NCBI GenBank assembly: GCA_014529385.2
Contig: CM043947.1
Span: forward strand, 131,770,391 to 131,834,390
DNA length: 64,000 nt
Direction: 5' to 3'
Origin: Adiantum capillus-veneris
Lineage: Eukaryota; Streptophyta; Polypodiopsida; Polypodiales; Pteridaceae
The notes below the pieces were generated by a model, which saw nothing but the letters and a program-made list of their open reading frames with translations, was not told the origin of the DNA and made no database searches. The position numbers were made by a program, and so were the translations under genes. How positions within the stretch are numbered: position 1 is the stretch's first letter; each line of letters starts with the position of its first letter. This document shows, in pieces, positions 50,162 through 61,033 of this stretch.

Positions 50162-50377
50162 TGGAATTGGGGTTGCAAGGAAACACACACATCTTGGAGA
50201 AGATGATGAAACTTAAAGCACACAACAAACTTAGTGCACAATGGAAAGATAAGTTAGCCCTAGAGTGATGGACATATATACAATGCTGAGGGAAAAAAAC
50301 CTCCTTGTGAGGAAAATATTCCCTAGCGGTGCTAAGTGTGTGTGTTCACACACATCACTGCCTCATATATGGTAACA
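50162..50377 (-). repeat. 5' LTR of the copia element
   Basis: This 216-bp repeat matches 37217-37439. On the minus strand it precedes the primer-site-like TGGTATTAGAG at about 50155-50145. Confidence 0.83.
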
Positions 50378-51108
50378 AAATTTATGTCCAAAGGATTATC
50401 TTGCATGTGTCATCAAAAAGTAATATTGCTAAGAAATCGCAAATCAAGTCTTGGATGTACTTTTGTAGATAAACACCCATTATTGAAATTTCTATGGTGT
50501 TCTTAGCTAATGCACTTTTCCTATTCAAAGTAGACTCTGTATGTGTATTTTTTGTTAGTAGGATTAGTCGCACTGTTTCGCCGCACTGAAGTTGAAGGTT
50601 AACAAAAGTTTGACCTTGCCTTTGAAAGGAAAATTGCATCCTAGCCTCTCCTATAGGATAGGCAGCTTTAAAAATGCCCTTTCTCAGGAACAATGAGGAT
50701 ACCTTGCAAAATTTTGGCATGAAATCTACACTTTAAAGTACTTGAAATAAACTTTTTCTGTAAAATTTTGGAAGACTTACCAATGGAAAATTGTGGAGCG
50801 AGGTGATTGTACTATATTTGAAAACAATCAAAACCATTGTTGCTGACATCTAAAAGTTTCCAAGTAAATATAGTCAACCATAAAATAAAGACTTTGCAAG
50901 TTAGTGTGCCGCTTACAAGGCAAATCCAAAAGACTCAAAATTGCATCCTATAAGCTCCCACAACGATGGAAGTTTCCAATAAATCTAAATGCTAGCAAAA
51001 AAGCAATGCAATGGTGTCTAGCACATAATCCAAACACTAGGCTATAAGTAACCTAGTGGCATAGAATTGCTCGAGTCCCTTTGAGAGCTTGAAAAAGTTC
51101 TACCTTGG
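50378..51108. other. Non-genic stretch
   Basis: No recognised gene. A 112-residue minus-strand frame at 50382-50720 has no identifiable domain and may be an exon of the gene carrying the SWIM finger upstream on that strand, or chance. Confidence 0.35.
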
Positions 51109-51568
51109 TCAAAGTAGCCTAGTGTATGAACTCATGGCATGTGAGTCCAACCCAAGAATATGAAAAGACACATAGTGAGTGTGTTTGCATGGTACATATG
51201 TCTTCTTTTTGGATTCTCTCTTTTGGAAGTCCTTGCATGGGCATAGTGGAAAATTTGAGATTGTGACCAAGTATATGATCCCTTTGCCCATGGACCCTTG
51301 TATGCTAACATATAAAACATGTGTTTTAATATTCCACACAATAATCACCAATTTTGTTGCAAGGGTGCTCCCCACATTAGTCTTCATATGAAAATATTTT
51401 GTAAGTTTTGATCTCCATTTTACAATCTTCACATTTTCTATACTTAGGCTTGAAGGCATTGAGAACTTTGTTTGCTACGCTCAAACCACCACTCAAATTT
51501 TCATCTTGTTTCCCTAATTGAAGGAAAAATCCATTTGCCTGCAAGTGTTCTACCTCCCTTGTCAACAA
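51109..51568 (-). pseudogene. SWIM zinc-finger coding fragment
   Basis: Two overlapping minus-strand frames (51568-51377 and 51459-51109) together read like one exon with a frameshift. The first contains KYRKCEDCKMEIK. The second carries a SWIM-type finger: CPC at about 51253-51245 and CKH about 17 residues later, fitting the CxCx(n)CxH pattern. SWIM fingers occur in plant MULE transposases and their FAR1/FHY3 relatives and bind DNA or protein. No transposase core was seen nearby. It is probably a remnant of a MULE-type gene, but a host exon is possible. Confidence 0.45.
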
Positions 51569-52560
51569 TTGTGTTCCTTGTAGTACACCCCAAACCCCCT
51601 AGAGCCAAACCAAGAGGACCCACAATCATGTCATGTATCCTTTATTTGTGTATGTTACTAGAGCTACAAAACCACACAAACCCTCAACCAAATGGCGTGG
51701 ATTTGTAGCAAATGTAGGATACTTTCAGTGCCCCCAAAAGCATGGAGTTGCAACCCCACATGCTAGATGATAGCATTCCCCTCATTGATGAATCAACACA
51801 TATAGCACTCAATCACCAATTATCACAAAAAACAAGTATCTTTTGACCAATCTAGTTCTTCTTATAGACCAAACCATCTTTGGACGATTCACTTTAGGCC
51901 AATATTCACCAACTCCAGACATAGTTTTTTCTTGCACACTAGGCACTACCATTATAGGCTTAGTAATTGTCACATATTCTAGACTATGACCGCCTTCTTC
52001 AAGCACCTAGTATGCATCACCAAATACCACATACTAGTCACTTCTTTTTAACACTCTTCTCCTACATATGCGTCTCAAGGGTTTGTAGACCCATCTCAAA
52101 CATTAGGGGTCCACATTTCAAAAACACCCCTAGAAATACCTATAGCACATGCATTCAATGTATTTATAAAACCCCTATACACACACATTTCACCATCAAT
52201 TAAAAGATCCCTCTTCGTTCACAAACCTAGAGCTTTTTTTGGTTTTTAATTTTAAACCGACCTTTTTGTGCATGTAATTTTGTAACTCTGTGAAATATAA
52301 AAAACCCCTCCGGGTGAACCCATGTGCTACACTTACATAGTTTGAGGTGGACCCCTAGGAACTTATTCAATGTTAATAGAACATGAAAGTTACACTTTTA
52401 TATGGGCTGGATGTTATAGCTCACATACACACACCTTTGTTAAGGCTTACTTTGTTTCATTAGAGCTATACTTTTCTTACTATCTTATACACATGGTATT
52501 GTTCACAAGACAATAGGACCAATATTTTATTTATACTAGCATGGGCGGCCACCTTCAGCA

Positions 52561-52614
<54 letters not shown>

Positions 52615-53405
52615 TTGTGTCATCGGGGCTACAACAACGACCATCGTTGGATGAAGCTCCTTGTGACAAGTGTATGAGGAGAGGGACCGGAATTCCTCTC
52701 CCCTTTATACATAGTATAGATATTCTACATAACGGAAGAGACAATTTTTGAAGGGCTTCTAGATAGCTAACCCTCCCCAAGGACGTTTTCTAAACACCCT
52801 TTCGTGAGCAAAGTCTTGTTGTGCAACTTACCAATTGTTGAAAAGAGGTTCAAACATTGTCATGCATACAATACTTTTTTTTGTCATTCATGTGCAGGGT
52901 AAGTCTCAAATTAGGAAGGGTGGGAAGAATTATATCGTTTGCGTTTGTGGGCTCCCTAGTGGAAGTTCTCACTACAAAGTTACTGGGGTGAGCACAGTCT
53001 GTCATTTATATTCTTTTCTAGTGTCATGTCTAACCATTAATTCATGTACATGGAGTGTTTCTTTTTATACCAAATGTGTTTTGGATTGATTTAAATTGCC
53101 TTCTCAAAATGTCAATGTTGTCGCTGAACGGGGACAATTCCTATTCGGAGTTGATGGAAAAAGGTTTCCAATTCTGTTGAGTGCTTACCGACTGTCTTGG
53201 AGGCGGTTGATGCACATTTCCAATAAGCGAGGATTTGTACGTGCCAAGCTTGCCAGATTTTAGAAATGAGGGTCGCTTTTGCCATGCATTATTGCAATAT
53301 TCGGTGACGCCTGATCCCCTTTTTTATCTGTGCAGGCGCCGCCATAATCCATTCCCACCCCCCCACCCGCCCTCTCTCTCTCTCTCTCCCTCTCCCACTC
53401 ACACA

Positions 53406-53447
<42 letters not shown>

Positions 53448-53450
53448 CAC
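51569..53450. other. Non-genic stretch with CT and CA microsatellites
   Basis: No gene is recognised. A (CT)n tract lies at 52564-52613 and CT/CA tracts at 53370-53446. Short open frames have no domain support. Confidence 0.5.
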
Positions 53451-53455
53451 TCACT

Positions 53456-53464
53456 CTATATATT
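53456..53464 (+). promoter_or_regulatory. TATA-like box upstream of the CLE gene
   Basis: CTATATATT lies about 190 bp before the CLE start codon. The region between holds adjoining CT, CG and CA repeats (53541-53603), which would be in the 5' leader. Positional inference only. Confidence 0.35.
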
Positions 53465-53540
53465 GCATGTTTTGAGCGTAAGTTTGCTTGGCAATATAGC
53501 GCCTGCACATTAATCTGCCTTCGTAGTGCAGCTAAACCAA

Positions 53541-53589
<49 letters not shown>

Positions 53590-53646
53590 ACACACACACA
53601 CATACCCAGCCTCCTTCCTCACAAACACGAAAGTAGAACTGTGGCT

Positions 53647-54408
53647 ATGGTGTCTCGTAAGCTACCGCTCCTCCGTCAGCTACTGATGGGAATATGCATG
53701 TTCATGCAAAGCGCCTGCAACGTAAGCTATGGAAGACCTTTGTATCTACCATTGACACTGGAGGAGCCCCAGACTGCCACATTCACGGTGGCATCCGACT
53801 TTGTGGGAGTTTCGGCCGCAACCCAAGCGGTGGACGCCCCTAGCAAAAGCAGCGTAGTGCCGCTAGACACCGTGAACCGACGGGCAGGTGCGGACCAATG
53901 GCATGCCTCCAGCAGAAAAGGGAAGTCGTCCAATGAGCTGCTGTTACTGATGAGGAAGGTCTTACACAGATTGGCCACTGTTTCTAGAATGGATGGAGGT
54001 GCTGAGGAATCTGCGGTGGCAGCCATTGAAATTAGGCAGCAGCCAAGTGGCGATGATATTCTGAAGGTGGGAACCATTTGCTTACATTAAAGCTATCAAA
54101 TTTTTCTTAATAGTATGTGATTAATTAATTAACTACTGTGGCTAATAACGCAAGTGGAATATTCGAATGTAATTTTACAGGGGCAAGTAGCTGTAGAGAG
54201 GACAAGAAATATTACTGCAGTGGAGGTGAGGATGTTATGGGAGAAGGTGACTGGGCAGAGCTTCCCTGTTGATGAGCTGGCGCTGGCAGGATTAAAGTAT
54301 AACAGGAGAGGTCTCACAGTGGGTGATGACGTGGCGCAAGCGCAGAAGCGCCTGGTTCCTGGGGGGCCCGACCCCCTGCACCACAGCAGTGAACCCCTCT
54401 CCCCTTGA
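53647..54408 (+). CDS. CLE (CLAVATA3/ESR-related) signalling peptide precursor, two exons
   Basis: Exon 1 is 53647-54066 and exon 2 is 54181-54408, joined in phase 0 across a 114-bp GT-AG intron ending TTTTACAG, giving 215 residues. The start is the ATG at 53647; an upstream GTG is not a plant start. The N-terminus (MVSRKLPLLRQLLMGICMF) is a typical signal peptide. Near the C-terminus at 54349-54384 lies the 12-residue CLE motif RLVPGGPDPLHH, preceded by a basic residue for cleavage and followed by a seven-residue tail. CLE peptides are secreted, trimmed and often hydroxylated on the prolines, and signal through LRR receptor kinases to control meristem and vascular cells. Gly replaces the usual Ser in VPSGP. 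The precursor is longer than most CLE proteins. It looks intact and is a good candidate host gene. Confidence 0.85.
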
Positions 54409-54516
54409 TACAACTTTAATTAATGGATCCGCCCCTACGTTAATCTGTATTTGGCTAACCTTAATCTGCTACGTAACTCTAGTTATATATATATATATAT
54501 ACGTGGGCACTGAGAC

Positions 54517-54690
54517 CAGCTTTTGGCGGTATATTCCAGCAGAGGATCACAGTTCTGCCTTGCTCACTGGTGATCCAATAATATTAGCATACCTGCCACC
54601 TTAGTCCTGCTGTTGGCGGTATATTCCACAGTATCGCAGCCTCGCTTACTAGTGATTTTAATAATATTAGCAACTAATTACTTACCCCCT
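54517..54690 (+). repeat. Two-copy tandem duplication of about 90 bp downstream of the CLE gene
   Basis: TTGGCGGTATATTCC at about 54523 recurs at 54613, and AATAATATTAGCA closes both units. Divergence is moderate. It probably lies in or just after the CLE 3' untranslated region. Confidence 0.75.
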
Positions 54691-54899
54691 CGCAAGCTTT
54701 TAGTACATTATATCCTCACGTCAGTTGAGATTTGAGTGTTTTGTACAGTCGATGACAGTTCTTGCAAGGCATTAACGACCTCATGAACATTGAAAACTGG
54801 TACTTTAGTCTCAATTCATGGCAAGATTGTACGGTTCTCTCTTTTCCCCTCTCTTTATCATTTCCTTTCAAATTTATAATTTTTGGAATAACTACACTA

Positions 54900-55022
54900 T
54901 ATTTTTTGCAAGTTTTTACGGTAAATTTCTCAAAATTTGTAGGTTTTCTCACCTTCAAAATCAATATTTGGGGGGAAAAAAATGAAAATTTGTAGGCGAG
55001 CCTAGATTTCTATTCAAGCACT
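54900..55022. mobile_element. Terminal fragment of element family M2
   Basis: Read as reverse complement, AAGTGCTTGAATAGAAATCT and the following ACAAATTTT and TTTTGAAGG blocks match the terminal repeat of the element at 35498-36837. Only one end was found. Confidence 0.5.
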
Positions 55023-55436
55023 TCAATTTCTATTCCATTTTCCTTTTAAATCCGGATGGATCTTTGAAGTCTTTAATTACCCCATCTTGAGTTCTCTTTC
55101 AGGCCAAACTCCTCGGGGTTTTCCTATGGATTCAACGTGGACCAAATTTTACATATATCCGTGGAGAGTTCCATTTTTTGCATCTGTTGTTAACAATGTG
55201 ATGAGCCAACCTTTTTGAAGCTACAAGCATTAAACTTATAAATTCCCAAAGAAGTTAAGCTACCATTAGCATAATTTACAAGTAACGTTTTAAATTAAAA
55301 AAGAAATGTTAAAATTTCATTAAATAAGCACAAGAAATCTATATCTACGCTAACATAATATGGCGGAAGGAGGAACACTTTCCACGTGTTATAGACTACA
55401 AGTGGAAAACTAAAAGCCAAGGCAAAGCTGGCAAAG

Positions 55437-55440
<4 letters not shown>

Positions 55441-55487
<47 letters not shown>

Positions 55488-55651
55488 GAGCCCATCGTGT
55501 AGTTCAAGAGAGCCCACGTGCAGAACCGATAAAAGGTGCAGTGTCGATATAGGGTTGCAACTTCAAAGTCGGCTCTTCCCTTTTTATCTCTTGGTGTGTG
55601 CCTACAACATTACTTTCGCTCCTAAACCCTATCACTCACCTTTACAATGGC

Positions 55652-55713
<62 letters not shown>

Positions 55714-55714
55714 A
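55441..55714. repeat. (CT)n and (CA)n microsatellites
   Basis: CT tracts at 55441-55486 and 55656-55689, the latter followed by (CA)n to about 55714. Confidence 0.92.
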
Positions 55715-55918
55715 CGTTGAGCTGTGAGGTGGATGGACTGAAGGATACATGTCAAAGCTACAAGTGGGTAGTACAACCACCATGCCAGGCTAATATATGG
55801 CAGTCGAGGGTGCTTGAATACGTCCCTACTTGATTATCCATACAACCTTCACGATGAGTTTGTTGTTGCCGTTGTCATTGCAACCTGTTTGTAGTTATTG
55901 CCATTGAATTTCCAGCAA

Positions 55919-56142
55919 TTGTGCATGGTATTCATCATCCCATGGTCGTTGTAGAGGTTGTAATTGTTGCCGTTGCAACATGGGAGAAAAGAGGAGGTCG
56001 TCACTGTCATTGCAACACTACATTATGTTCTCTGGTCAACTCAGTGGGCAACCAACAAACGATTGTGCATGGTCTTCGTCATCCCATGGTGGCTGCAGAG
56101 GTTGTTATTGTCGTTGCATAACATGAGAGAAAGAGGAGGTCT
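55919..56142 (+). repeat. Two diverged copies of an approximately 85-bp unit
   Basis: ATTGTGCATGGTATTCATC at 55919 and ATTGTGCATGGTCTTCGTC at 56062 start units that both end AGAGGAGGTC, with a period of about 143 bp. No coding function is seen. Confidence 0.65.
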
Positions 56143-56171
56143 GTGCTTGTCCTCAACCGGCATTTTCTAAA

Positions 56172-56222
56172 TCGTAAACGGCACGATATTAAGTTGAGAC
56201 ACATTTTCCCAAACACTCGGTA
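56172..56222 (-). mobile_element. Inverted terminal fragment of MITE family M1
   Basis: The reverse complement of CGATATTAAGTTGAGACACA and flanks matches the left end of the 35214-35428 element. Only the terminal 50 bp remain. Confidence 0.6.
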
Positions 56223-56299
56223 GAGTACTCTCTCTACATGAATCTCCCTACTCCGGTTGCAAACTCCTTTGCCATTTATTATTCATGCTTCTTGTGATT

Positions 56300-56308
56300 T
56301 GTGTGTGT

Positions 56309-56392
<84 letters not shown>
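56300..56392. repeat. (GT)n(GA)n compound microsatellite
   Basis: A GT tract (to about 56349) runs directly into a GA tract to about 56391. Confidence 0.95.
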
Positions 56393-56479
56393 CTCTCACA
56401 GGTGGCACTATAAGAGGAGTATTCTATAACCGCTAACATTTCCGTGGAAAAACAAAGGAAAATGGAGAGAAAAAAATGT

Positions 56480-58350
56480 GTGCACGGCAATAACCACGGC
56501 TCACAACGCGGTAGTGGTTTGGAAGCAATAAGCGTGGTAAATATAGCAACGAGTATATTACCACAGATCAGGGATTTTAATTACGCGATGACGCATTTTG
56601 TTAAATGTTAATTATTGTTGTTATTATCACTATTTTTTTCATGTTAATAACATATCTAATGTCATGACCTACGAAAACCGGTAGAAAACGTAGAACCGAC
56701 GGGACAACCAACAATCCCGACAGGCCTGGCGGGTTTAATATGAAACCCGGCAGGCCCGGCAGGACAAGCAAGAATCCCGCCGGGCCCATCGTGTACCCCC
56801 TCCATATTTGGCGGCTCTATATAACCCTTTTATAGACATCACATCACATCACCTCTTCCTCTAAATTTGGTCATCCTTTAAAATTTAGAAGAAAAACTAA
56901 AGGTAAAAAAATGAATAGTCTTTAAAAAAAATTAAAACTTAATGTAACTCTGATCATGGATCATTTTGGACTGAACTGATTCTTGAAAGGAGGTAGAAAG
57001 GTGAATCTTTGGGTCGGTATCTCTACATTTGGGATGGATTGATCTCATGTTTGGTTCACCGTTATATTTGCTAAATTGATTGCTATATTGATTAGAACTT
57101 CTATCATGGGTCATTAGTTCTTTTTTGAACTGAACTGATTCTTGAAAAGAGATAGAAAGGTGAATCTTTGGGTCGATATCTCTACTTTTGGGATGGATTG
57201 ATCACATGTTTGATTCACCGCTGTATTTGCTTGCTATTCCGATTAGAGCTCCAATCATGGGTCATTAGTTCTTTTTTGGATTGGACTCATTCATGAAAGG
57301 AGATAGAAAGGTGAATCTTTGGGTCGATATCTCTACTTTTGGGATAGACTGATCACATGTTTGATTCACCGCTGTATTTGCTTGCTATTTCGATTAGAGC
57401 TCCAATCATGGGTCATTAGTTCTTTTTTGGATTGGACTGATTCATGAAAGGAGGTAGGAAGGTGAATCTTTGGGTCGATATCTCTACTTTTGGGATAGAC
57501 TGATCACATGTTTGATTCACCGTTGTATTTGCTTGCTATTTCGATTAGAGCTCCAATCATGGGTCATTAGTTCTTTTTTGGACTGGACTGATTCATGAAA
57601 GGAGGTAGGAAGGTGGATCTTTGGGTCGATATCTCTACTTTTGGGATGGACTGATCACATATTTGATTCACCGTTGTATTTTCTTGCTCATGTTTGAGTA
57701 GATTGATGTTTATTCTCTTCAGGCTTCACTACTACGCTTGTGTGTGATATTGATTATAACACTAATGTTTGGTTTGAATAATACTTGAAAGAAGAGATAG
57801 CATATTGAGCTTTTGCAATGACACACCTAGCCGCAATTGCAACCATGTGCCAGTGCATCCACGTACGATGATTTAATAAAAGAAATTTTAAACCTTTAAG
57901 TTTTAACGCAAAAAACTCAAAAAAACATCAATAAAATAAGGGTTTAAAAAATTACTGCTACACTGCTTTGAGAATGTGGAAAGCTGCAAGAAAGTTTGGT
58001 GAAGACTTTTCAATGTACTTCTTTTGTGAAAAGACAAGCACCGGCGTCACCTTTATATAGCCACGGCGAGCCCGGCGGGCAAATAGCTTTACCCGGCGTG
58101 ACCGTCAAGAAGATTCACTAGCCCGGTGGTCCTGGCGGGCCAACTAATTAGCCGGACGGGCTACGAGCCGGTCTCTAGGTCTCCCTGGAGGTCAAAAAAG
58201 ATGAATGTCAATTAACAAAATATTTGTTATTTTGCATTTCTATTGTTATTAACCTGAAATTATAGTGTGATCATGTCATTTTGAAATCCCTGCCACAAAT
58301 ATTACTGTGACTCTTGCCACTGTTATTACCGCACTAATTACCGCTAAACG
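56480..58350. mobile_element. Putative non-autonomous inverted-repeat element with inward-facing TATA boxes
   Basis: Left and right ends resemble each other as reverse complements: GCGGTA near 56509 with CAGGGATTT at about 56568, against GCGGTAAT near 58340 with CAGGGATTT at about 58299 (read leftward). Each end has a cluster of CCCGGCGGGC-like motifs (56690-56790 and 58060-58175) and, further inward, a TATA box pointing toward the centre (CTATATAACCC near 56815; TATATAAAGG on the minus strand near 58050). Five 151-bp repeats fill the middle. No transposase is present. The superfamily and exact limits are uncertain. Confidence 0.45.
56949..57690 (+). repeat. Five-copy tandem array, unit about 151 bp
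   Basis: GTGAATCTTTGGGTCG marks the units at 57002, 57161, 57312, 57463 and (as GTGGATC) 57614, giving spacings of 159, 151, 151 and 151 bp. Inner units are the most alike, the outer ones more diverged, as expected for unequal exchange within an array. Confidence 0.95.
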
Positions 58351-58355
58351 ACCAT

Positions 58356-58423
58356 TCAAAAATAAAGGTGCTCATTTGGGCCACCTAAAATTAGGTGGCC
58401 CAAATGAGCACCTTTATTTTTGA
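58356..58423. repeat. Perfect 33-bp inverted repeat with 2-nt loop
   Basis: The left arm (58356-58388, starting TCAAAAATAAAGGTGCTC) and right arm (58391-58423) are exact reverse complements, separated by AA. It could be a tiny foldback element or encode a stable hairpin RNA. Confidence 0.97.
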
Positions 58424-59357
58424 CCTGCATAAAACAATGAAACATCAATTGTTTTTTAAAAACGTAAAAAAAAAAATCAAAGAATTGAAATCTAATTTAC
58501 TTTACCTTGACAATTTAATGTGGAGAAGATCAACTAAAAGGTTACAAATAAAATGTAAATAGTTGTATATACATTGTGCCACATTGGGACTTTACGAAAG
58601 TTTGAATACATATTTTTCTATCTAATCCTCCTTATTATCGTTGTCGTCCAAAGGCACGTACGTTTGATCACCTTGACCCTACATAAATCCAAACCAAACT
58701 AAACAATTATCAACAACTCAAAACAATTGATACAAAATTACTTGTTTAAACTTACCGCTTATAGTGATTCAGCCGCTACATCGAATAACTTATGAGAGAT
58801 GTGGTTGTTCTCAAACAATCATCGCCAAGTATTAAATTCTGTATGTCGCTCACAGTACTTGACCATCTCTCTGGTTGCTCGAGTAAGAGTGATATTTTCC
58901 TACGTTAGTAATAACAATAACAAATTATCAACTACAATCTTTATAATCACATATTTGTGCTTCCAGGCTGCCTTGCCTCTTGAGCCATAGGACGTGGGAG
59001 TTTCATTAGGAAATTTCGGAGGTCATTTGGAGGGCCATATGAAGAGAGAGAAAAATAGAGCACGTCCAATGAGCATGAAGGCTATGTTACGTAGGAAAGT
59101 ACCTGGAAAGACTCAAAAAATAGGAAAATAGCATAAAACTTTCACGAAACTAGGATTGTAGCATAGTAATTTCCTTCCTTTTACCGAGCTTTTAGGTGCT
59201 TGCGTGTGGTCCCACTTCTGATATTCTCTTATGGTCATTAACGTACTGGAGGGTGACCATTAAGCCCGCACAAGATATTGGAATTTTAAAACACTTTCCC
59301 TCCATTAGAATGCTTTCAAAGTGAATCTCCCTCCACTAAAGCTTTTCTCTGAGAGTT
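58424..59357 (-). other. Mostly non-genic; possible small decayed exon on the minus strand
   Basis: On the minus strand a stretch at about 58895-58755 sits between an acceptor-like AACGTAG and a donor-like GCGGTAAGT. It would encode ENITLTRATREMVKYCERH and further residues with an internal stop. The family is not recognised. Nothing else gene-like was seen before the ATG at 59358. Confidence 0.3.
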
Positions 59358-60778
59358 ATGGCATCCACGTCTTCTCGCCCAAGAGCCTCAAGGTGTTTAC
59401 TGTCTCTCACACCAACAACCAACAACGGCACTTTGCCTAGAAGGCCAAGTAGTAGCATATCCTCAATTACAATACCAGCTTCAATAAGTGAAGACAACCA
59501 ATGGGTTGGACAAAGGATCAACAAAGGTTCATGGGTCCTCATGCAACCAAGAAGACCCAAGAGGTCTAGTGGTATCAACGTTTACCGCTCAGCATGGAAG
59601 GCCAGGGTGTTGGATTTCAAAGTTGAGATCGGCAAAAGATCTGTAAAGGAAGTTCTCGTTCAGCATGTATTTACCCATCCAGAGGTGATAGCAAACGGTG
59701 GAAATGTATCAGATATACATCAACCACGTTGCAATTGTAAGTACTCTTGACATGTGAGCTTACTGATACTCTCATTATAACTTTTCTTATATATTTTGCA
59801 ATGTTTCTCCCGCTTGTTATGAGTAATGTCTCTACTCTTCACAACTCAATTACATTAGATTTGTCATTTGTACTTATTGATACTCTTAGTTTAACTCTTC
59901 TTATATATATTGCAGATGTTTATCCCTCTTCTTATGAGCAATGGGAACCTGTGGAGTGCATAATAGGCCTCTTCCATGTTGTACATGCCCATATTGGTTC
60001 TCTACAGTACTCAGAGAGGAGCAGCAAAAGATTGGCTGATGAGGGAATCTTTTTTTATGACCACTTTTACCAACTCAGCTCAGGGAATAAGAATGGCATG
60101 TTGGTGAAACTGCCTCTACCAACCGATTGGAACACTGTGGACTGGCCAGTTCCCGAGGAAACAATGGTGGAGGCAATGCGAAGTAAGCTCTACAAGGATA
60201 TACAAAGGTCTCTACGTAGCTCTATTCCTACCAAACTGGTTAGAATTGCAAACTTTTGTCCTGTTGCACTCTTCATAGAGCTGTTTCATAGCTACAACAG
60301 GAGAGTTACAAAAACTATGTTCATGTGCAAGTCATTTCAGCAGTCATCCTGTGACAAACTTCTTGACAAAGGATGGTATGCAAAGGAAGAGATTGGTTTA
60401 TGGTGCGAGGTCGCGCTTGATACTCTAGTTGTCAAGTACATGATTGCAAGCCAATCACTGTTACTCTCATTTTGGTATATGCGATCACAAATGCTAAACG
60501 GTAAGTACATTCCTATGGACCAGGTTTCTGCAGGTTTGGAAGATAATCCTACTGTGGATGTGGAAGTGATTGATAAAGAGCATGGCCTACTATTGGTGGT
60601 TACAATAAGGGAGCTATGCAGTCTTCAGCATTTGCGAAATGACATCATTGAAGAGTCAATGGACAAGGAACTATCAGATTTTTCCTTTTTCTTAGCTGGC
60701 CGTAAGGTGATGCGGCGAAGGGAAAAAGATATTTTGTGCAAAGAGTTGGATGGTCGGGTTGAAGTAGTGTCAATGTAA
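59358..60778 (+). CDS. BAH-like domain protein of unknown function, two exons
   Basis: Exon 1 is 59358-59736 and exon 2 is 59916-60778, joined in phase 1 across a 179-bp intron ending TATATATATTGCAG; the product is 413 residues. The first 45 residues are Ser/Arg/Pro rich and disordered. Residues about 46-150 resemble a BAH chromatin-reader fold: GSWVLMQP, then AWKARVLDF, KEVLVQHVF and finally YEQWEPVECIIGLFHV, like the conserved end of BAH domains. This is pattern judgement, not a search result. Residues 150-413 are not recognised. It converges with the histone-protease gene, and their stops are 255 bp apart. A Tudor- or PWWP-like fold is an alternative. No frame damage was seen. Confidence 0.55.
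59757..59945 (+). repeat. Tandem duplication spanning an intron 3' end and exon start
   Basis: About 75 bp at 59760-59835 (TTACTGATACTCTC, then TTTTGCAATGTTTC, then GTTATGAGTAATG) recurs at 59873-59945, which contains the used acceptor TATTGCAG and the exon start ATGTTTATCCC. The upstream copy has GCAATG instead of GCAGATG, so its acceptor AG is missing. Confidence 0.8.
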
Positions 60779-60902
60779 CAGATATTCTTGTAAACCCAAG
60801 TGTATACAAATGACTTTCAAGACATGAAGTTTATTGATCTCATTTTTCAATTGTGCCCTGTGAAAAAGTATGCTTGAAATACATTTCTTTACCACGTCAA
60901 AT

Positions 60903-61007
<105 letters not shown>

Positions 61008-61033
61008 AGACAAGACAAAGACAGATAGAAGAA

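Larger units (their letters stand above)
37217..50377 (-). mobile_element. Ty1/copia element, minus strand, split by a CACTA transposon
   Basis: Short LTRs of about 220 bp lie at 37217-37439 and 50162-50377 and share long stretches, for example GTGCACAATGGAAAGATAAG. In minus orientation the right LTR is the 5' LTR and is followed by TGGTATTAGAG, a variant initiator-Met primer site (about 50145-50155). Gag with a zinc knuckle and the protease start lie at 49640-48462. The integrase, reverse transcriptase and RNase H lie at 40502-37614. The two halves are separated only by the CACTA element at 40503-48458. No matching target duplication was found at the LTR outer edges. Confidence 0.88.

Noticed and set aside
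53641-53646. GTG as start of the CLE precursor
   Set aside because: The ATG two codons later is a normal plant start, and the signal peptide begins directly after it.
54516-54620. Second small gene after the CLE gene
   Set aside because: The open frame covers a non-coding tandem duplication and an AT repeat with no coding signature.
56601-56789. Pro/Gly/Leu-rich minus-strand frame
   Set aside because: It arises from the CCCGGCGGGC motif cluster and has no start context or domain.
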